A DNA stretch of 9,960 nt from assembly GCA_031269415.1 (NCBI GenBank), contig JAISZF010000093.1:1-9960 (forward strand), written 5' to 3'. This document shows, piece after piece, positions 7,350 through 9,960 of this stretch. Both the position numbers and the translations under genes were made by a program. Position 1 is the first letter of the stretch. Each line of letters opens with the position of its first letter. The notes under the pieces are model-generated. The model was given only the letters and a program-made list of their open reading frames with translations. It had not been told where the DNA came from and did no database searches. The DNA comes from Clostridiales bacterium. GTDB lineage: Bacteria; Bacillota; Clostridia; Lachnospirales; WQUN01.

Positions 7350-8273
7350 TCACAGTGTTTCTGCGTCGGCGTCAGACAGAGTCTTTATTTCCAGCGCGAG
7401 ACGCGTAACATCCTCGATGGGCATTTTTAACCATTTTGAGATGGTTTGCGACGGCGTTCCTTCAGCCAGCATCGCCTTTGCCAATCCTATCCGTTCCTCT
7501 TCCCGCTGCCGGACCATCCCTATCCGTTCCTCGTTCAGTTGCCGGACCAGCCTTATCCGCTCCTCGTTCAGTTGCCGGGCCAATTCTTTATCCACTTTAG
7601 CCTTATTCACAAAACCCATTTGCTCCAGTTTTTTTTCCAGTGGCATACTTGACATTTTAAAAACCTCCTCCAACACATCCACATTGGCGTTCAAAAGCGC
7701 GGCCAGATACGCCGCGATATCGACGTCCGGTTTTTCGTGTTCAAATATCCGCAGAACCGTCGCCGCCTCGGTATGATGTCTTAACGCCGTCAGCCACAGG
7801 TTATCCTCTTTGCTGAGTTCGCCGCTGACAACAATCTGAGTCGGCACAGTCTCGTCAGATATATGGTATATTCCATCGCTCGCGGCGCGTATGTTTACGC
7901 CTCTGCTTTTCAAATATTTGAAAACTTCCCGGGGCCTCCTTGTAACGGCGTAAGTGATGGTTATATCCCGAATATCAATATTCTCCTGGGTCGCGTATAA
8001 ATGCGCGTACGCGAAAACTTTGTGATAGCCGCTTATACTTAAGCTGTCCTCCGGTGATTTGTATTCAATGACGTTATGCCCTAAAAAAAGTCGACCGATG
8101 TTTTTGTCAATCAGCGCCCCCGGCAGCTTTTTAATTACCAAAACATCCATTCGTAATGATTCTGCGGTAAGCTGATACTCCGCCTCGAATTTCAGAATGT
8201 TCAGGTAGTCGTATAACTCCATCCTAAGCCCTTGATAAAAGGCTGTATGCCATTGAATTTTTTCCTCGGCCAA
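7350..8273 (-). CDS. PD-(D/E)XK nuclease-family (Rpn/transposase-like) protein
   Basis: 307 residues, belonging to a large multicopy family in Clostridia with a PD-(D/E)XK nuclease-like core, often labelled 'Rpn family recombination-promoting nuclease' or 'putative transposase'. The N-terminus 'IQWHTAFYQGLRMEL' and 'EYQLTAESLRMDVLVIKK' are family signatures. The probable active-site set is Asp 43 followed by Glu 70 and Lys 72 in 'NVIEYKSP'. The C-terminal third is a charged coiled-coil with three 11-residue repeats (RQLNEERI...) at 233-265, then a short helical end (about 271-299, 'TPSQTISKWLKMPIEDVTRL') resembling a helix-turn-helix. The start is TTG (8271-8273); a GGGGGG ribosome site 7 nt upstream and the family N-terminus support it. 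It has its own strong promoter. No terminal inverted repeats are seen, so transposition on its own is not supported. Confidence 0.85.
   Translation of the reverse strand: MAEEKIQWHTAFYQGLRMELYDYLNILKFEAEYQLTAESLRMDVLVIKKLPGALIDKNIGRLFLGHNVIEYKSPEDSLSISGYHKVFAYAHLYATQENIDIRDITITYAVTRRPREVFKYLKSRGVNIRAASDGIYHISDETVPTQIVVSGELSKEDNLWLTALRHHTEAATVLRIFEHEKPDVDIAAYLAALLNANVDVLEEVFKMSSMPLEKKLEQMGFVNKAKVDKELARQLNEERIRLVRQLNEERIGMVRQREEERIGLAKAMLAEGTPSQTISKWLKMPIEDVTRLALEIKTLSDADAETL
7479..7577 (-). repeat. Three 33-bp in-frame tandem repeats in the nuclease-family gene
   Basis: Units 7545-7577, 7512-7544 and 7479-7511 encode RQLNEERIRLV, RQLNEERIGMV and RQREEERIGLA. The first two differ at only a few bases, the third is more diverged. 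The array lengthens a coiled-coil and could vary in copy number by slippage. Confidence 0.9.
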
Positions 8274-8300
8274 TAGAATTCCCCCCTGATTTTCCTTCTC

Positions 8301-8329
8301 ATTATAACGCTTACACGCCTATTTATCAA
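8301..8329 (-). promoter_or_regulatory. Sigma-A promoter of the nuclease-family gene
   Basis: On the minus strand TTGATA (8324-8329) and a perfect TATAAT (8301-8306) are spaced by 17 bp. The predicted start near 8294 gives a leader of about 20 nt containing the GGGGGG ribosome site before the TTG start. It probably also drives the YhhN-family gene downstream. Confidence 0.85.
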
Positions 8330-8386
8330 ATCATACCCGTGATTTTCAGTTCCGATTTGGGGCCTGTTTAATAGCCGCCGAATCGA

Positions 8387-8417
8387 AAACGGCTCGCGGA
8401 AAAACCGCGAGCCGTTT
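8387..8417 (-). terminator. Intrinsic terminator following the thiamine-diphosphate enzyme remnant
   Basis: A perfect 13-bp stem (AAACGGCTCGCGG / CCGCGAGCCGTTT) with a five-base loop is followed on the minus strand by a further T and CGATT, giving a run of four T. It starts 2 nt after the stop codon of the minus-strand remnant at 8420, so it is the original terminator of that gene. On the plus strand the T-run is weaker and no plus-strand gene ends here. Confidence 0.75.
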
Positions 8418-8419
8418 AA

Positions 8420-8590
8420 TCAACCCGGAAACTCCCTTACAGCGTCAATGGAATTACCCGAGGGCAGATAAGTACGCGGTTTGTCGATTTTTTGCAGTTG
8501 GCCGGACCAGATTTGTGTAATACCGCATCCAGTCGTAAATAAAGTGTCCGTTCCGAAAACCTTATTCAATTCGCCGAAGACGCGGTGAGA
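8420..8590 (-). pseudogene. 3' remnant of a thiamine-diphosphate-dependent enzyme (acetolactate-synthase/carboligase-like)
   Basis: Fifty-six codons and a stop. The translation contains 'RVFGELNKVFGTDTLFTTG' and 'CGITQIWSGQLQKIDKPRTY' followed by LPSG, which I recognise as the start of the C-terminal ThDP-binding domain of IlvB-like enzymes. In intact relatives LPSG continues into a GAGTLGFD-type stretch and some 150-200 further residues. Here it jumps to NSIDAVREFPG and a stop, so an internal deletion is likely. The N-terminal 350 or so residues are also absent, because the frame runs into the opposing IclR remnant near 8590. The terminator directly after the stop shows that the true 3' end is kept. 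There is no start or ribosome site and no function is expected. The exact enzyme (acetolactate synthase, glyoxylate carboligase or another) cannot be told. Confidence 0.78.
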
Positions 8591-8595
8591 TTGCC

Positions 8596-8886
8596 GTGAA
8601 GGGACTGCCGCGGTTTACGGACAATACCCTGACAAGTAAATCCGATCTGCTCCGTGAATTGGATAATGTCAGGAGGCGCGGATACGCGTTTGACAACGAG
8701 GAATGCGAGAAAGGCGCGCGGTGCGTAGCCGTCCCGGTGCGTGACTTCACAAGAAAAATAGTTGCCGCTATCAGCGTAACCGGCTCTATTTTCCGTATGA
8801 CAGATGAGATGGTTGAGAGTCGGCTGGGTATTCTGGCCGACGCGGGCAGACGGGTTTCAAAGCTATTGAGTTACGCGGATGATTAA
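8596..8886 (+). pseudogene. C-terminal remnant of an IclR-family transcriptional regulator
   Basis: Ninety-six codons that match the last third of the IclR effector-binding domain: 'GLPRFTDNTLTSKSDLLREL', then 'RRRGYAFDNEE', 'GARCVAVPVRDF', 'VAAISVTGS', ending with 'LADAGRRVSKLLSYADD'. Full-length IclR proteins are about 250 residues; the N-terminal winged helix-turn-helix and the first part of the ligand domain are missing, so DNA binding is lost. The GTG at 8596 is only the first possible start inside the remnant and has no convincing ribosome site. The fragment lies head-to-head against the thiamine-diphosphate enzyme remnant. IclR regulators are often encoded divergently from the operon they control, so the two were probably a regulator-target pair. 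Confidence 0.85.
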
Positions 8887-8901
8887 CGGGAGAGTATAAG
8901 T

Positions 8902-9207
8902 ATGGGTAAAATTTCCAGGTTTATATGTACGGTTTCCGTAGGCGTTTTATGCCTGCGGGCGCGGGTTTTTGCCGCGACGGACACAACGCCGTCGGACAGC
9001 GCCGGGAATTCGCGTCTCAAACAGCGTATGTCACAGTCGGGCTGCCCAAATCACTTGGCATAGACGCGGCCGCCGAGGGTTTCCATTACATTTTGTTCAG
9101 TTTCGCTTTCGGACGAATTAATTAAGAACTACGCGTCTTACAGCCCGTTAATCCTGGCACGCGGGGAACTGGCGGTTATGGTTTATAGGACGCTGCGGCT
9201 GTTGTAA
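8902..9207 (+). pseudogene. Decayed secreted protein with signal peptide and SLH-like C-terminus
   Basis: The ATG at 8902 has GGGAGAG 8 nt upstream and begins a plausible signal peptide: MGKISRF, a hydrophobic stretch, and a cleavage-like VFA-A near residue 24. The frame stops at TAG (9061). After that stop the same frame, up to TAA at 9207, ends in 'LARGELAVMVYRTLRLL', which resembles the TRAE-type end of an S-layer homology (SLH) domain. Between them, another frame carries 'TAYVTVGLPKSLGIDAAAEG', suggesting frameshifts, and far too little sequence remains for an SLH protein, so much of the middle is deleted. A 53-residue secreted peptide (8902-9063) could still be made. The SLH assignment rests on a short match and is tentative. 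Confidence 0.5.
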
Positions 9208-9225
9208 ATTGTGGATTGAAATGGA

Positions 9226-9894
9226 TTAATCGCGTAAGTAGAGATCGCGGGTGTACACCTTATCGATTACATCCTCGATCTCGGAATTATACCGGTTCGC
9301 TATAATCACGTCGCACATTCGCTTGAACTCTTCCAGAGAGCGGATCACGCGGCTGTTGAAGAAACTATCTTCCCGCAAGGAAGGTTCGTATATGACAATC
9401 TCCACGCCCTTCGCCTTGATACGTTTCATAATGCCCTGGATAGAAGATTGACGGAAATTATCGCTCCCCGATTTCATTATAAGCCGGTAAACGCCTATAA
9501 CAGGGTTGGGGTTGCCGGGAAAACCCGCGCGCGTTAATACGCGTTCCGAGATAAAATCCTTGCGGGTACGGTTGGCTTCCACTATCGCTCCGATAATATT
9601 GTTAGGCACATCGTTATAATTGGCCAAGAGCTGCTTGGTATCTTTAGGCAGGCAGTAACCGCCGTACCCGAACGAAGGGTTATTGTAATGCGTACCGATT
9701 CGCGGATCCAGCCCTACGCCCTCAATTATGGCCTTGGTATCCAAACGGCGAACCTCGGCGTAGGTATCCAGTTCATTAAAAAACGATACCCTAAGCGCCA
9801 GGTATGTATTGGTAAAGAGTTTCACCGCCTCCGCTTCCGTCGGGTTCATGAAAATAGTCGGGATATCGGTCTTTATCGCGCCTTCCCGAAGCAA
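9226..9894 (-). pseudogene. UDP-glucose 6-dehydrogenase, 5'-truncated
   Basis: The intact enzyme oxidises UDP-glucose to UDP-glucuronate with two NAD+ (capsule and polysaccharide precursor). Here 222 residues remain of about 390. The central helical domain is present ('EAVKLFTNTYLALRVSFFNE', 22-41), as are the catalytic Cys 81 in 'GYGGYCLPKDTKQL' and the C-terminal UDP-binding region ('GVYRLIMKSGSDNF', 134-147). The N-terminal NAD-binding Rossmann domain is missing. The first codon possible as a start is TTG at 9894, in the middle of the family's 'LLxxGAI' helix, with an in-frame TAA two codons earlier (9898-9900) and no ribosome site. None of the three frames of the remaining 60 bases encodes the expected upstream part, so this is a rearrangement, not a simple frameshift. 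Activity is not expected. It converges on the SLH-like remnant, 18 nt away. Confidence 0.85.
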
Positions 9895-9903
9895 CCGTTA
9901 TGA

Positions 9904-9923
9904 AAAACATAGGAAAACATAGG
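9904..9923. repeat. Tandem pair of a 10-bp repeat next to the truncation point
   Basis: AAAACATAGG occurs twice in direct succession, starting about 4 bases beyond the in-frame stop that marks the broken end of the UDP-glucose dehydrogenase gene. The remaining bases to 9960 show no gene I can identify. It may be a mark of the rearrangement or chance. Confidence 0.5.
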
Positions 9924-9960
9924 AACCCTATATTCTTCTTTAAAGTTCAACCTGATTAAG

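Noticed and set aside
7479..7577. The 33-bp repeats as a CRISPR array
   Set aside because: The repeats are directly adjacent without spacers and lie in frame within a coding sequence.
7350..8273. The nuclease-family gene as a complete transposon or insertion sequence
   Set aside because: No terminal inverted repeats or target-site duplications could be found around it. It has its own promoter, and the family is only loosely called transposase.
8562..8750. A 62-codon minus-strand open frame over the IclR remnant
   Set aside because: It is in a different frame from the ThDP-enzyme remnant and antisense to the clear IclR coding sequence, so it is a shadow.
1..9960. A new defence, toxin-antitoxin or other undescribed multi-gene system
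   Set aside because: Every intact operon here fits known families (sugar transport with a two-component system, YhhN, PD-(D/E)XK family). The remaining novelty lies in decay junctions and one unknown membrane protein.

Overview
The window looks like a piece of a chromosome from an anaerobic gut-type Clostridia bacterium (Oscillospiraceae or Lachnospiraceae-like). The grounds are the Lpl-type sugar ABC transporter with a YesM/YesN two-component pair, the Clostridia-typical PD-(D/E)XK 'Rpn/transposase-like' nuclease, strong GGAGG-type ribosome sites and frequent GTG/TTG starts. This placement is inferred from gene families only.

Left part (1-6057, all on the minus strand): a complete carbohydrate-sensing and uptake module. 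In transcription order it has a consensus-like promoter (6029-6057), a membrane sensor histidine kinase of the YesM class, an AraC-type response regulator of the YesN class, a strong intrinsic terminator, a candidate regulated promoter, a lipoprotein solute-binding protein of the LplA type, a perfect intercistronic hairpin, and two permeases, LplB-like and LplC-like (the latter cut by the window edge). The kinase is expected to sense an extracellular ligand, the regulator to activate the transporter promoter, and the transporter to import an oligosaccharide or modified sugar. No ATPase or glycosidase is in view. Transporters of this type usually share a distant MsmX-type ATPase.

Middle part (6058-8329): an unrecognised four-helix membrane protein on the plus strand, facing a YhhN-family (lysoplasmalogenase-like) membrane protein and a PD-(D/E)XK nuclease-family protein on the minus strand. 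The nuclease has a perfect-looking promoter and three 33-bp tandem repeats in its coiled-coil tail. The leader of the YhhN gene contains a 43-bp scar of a second, largely deleted copy of the nuclease gene.

Right part (8387-9960): a small graveyard of broken genes. A 3' remnant of a thiamine-diphosphate enzyme (minus strand, still followed by its terminator) abuts head-to-head a 3' remnant of an IclR regulator (plus strand), as if one deletion removed both 5' ends and the shared promoter region. Next come a decayed secreted protein with a signal peptide and an SLH-like C-terminus, and a UDP-glucose 6-dehydrogenase gene lacking its NAD-binding N-terminal half.

I see no CRISPR array, rRNA or tRNA gene, complete insertion sequence, or clear new defence or mobile system. 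The most interesting signals are the gene-decay junctions, the nuclease scar, and the possible double use of the regulator's terminator as the transporter's operator.
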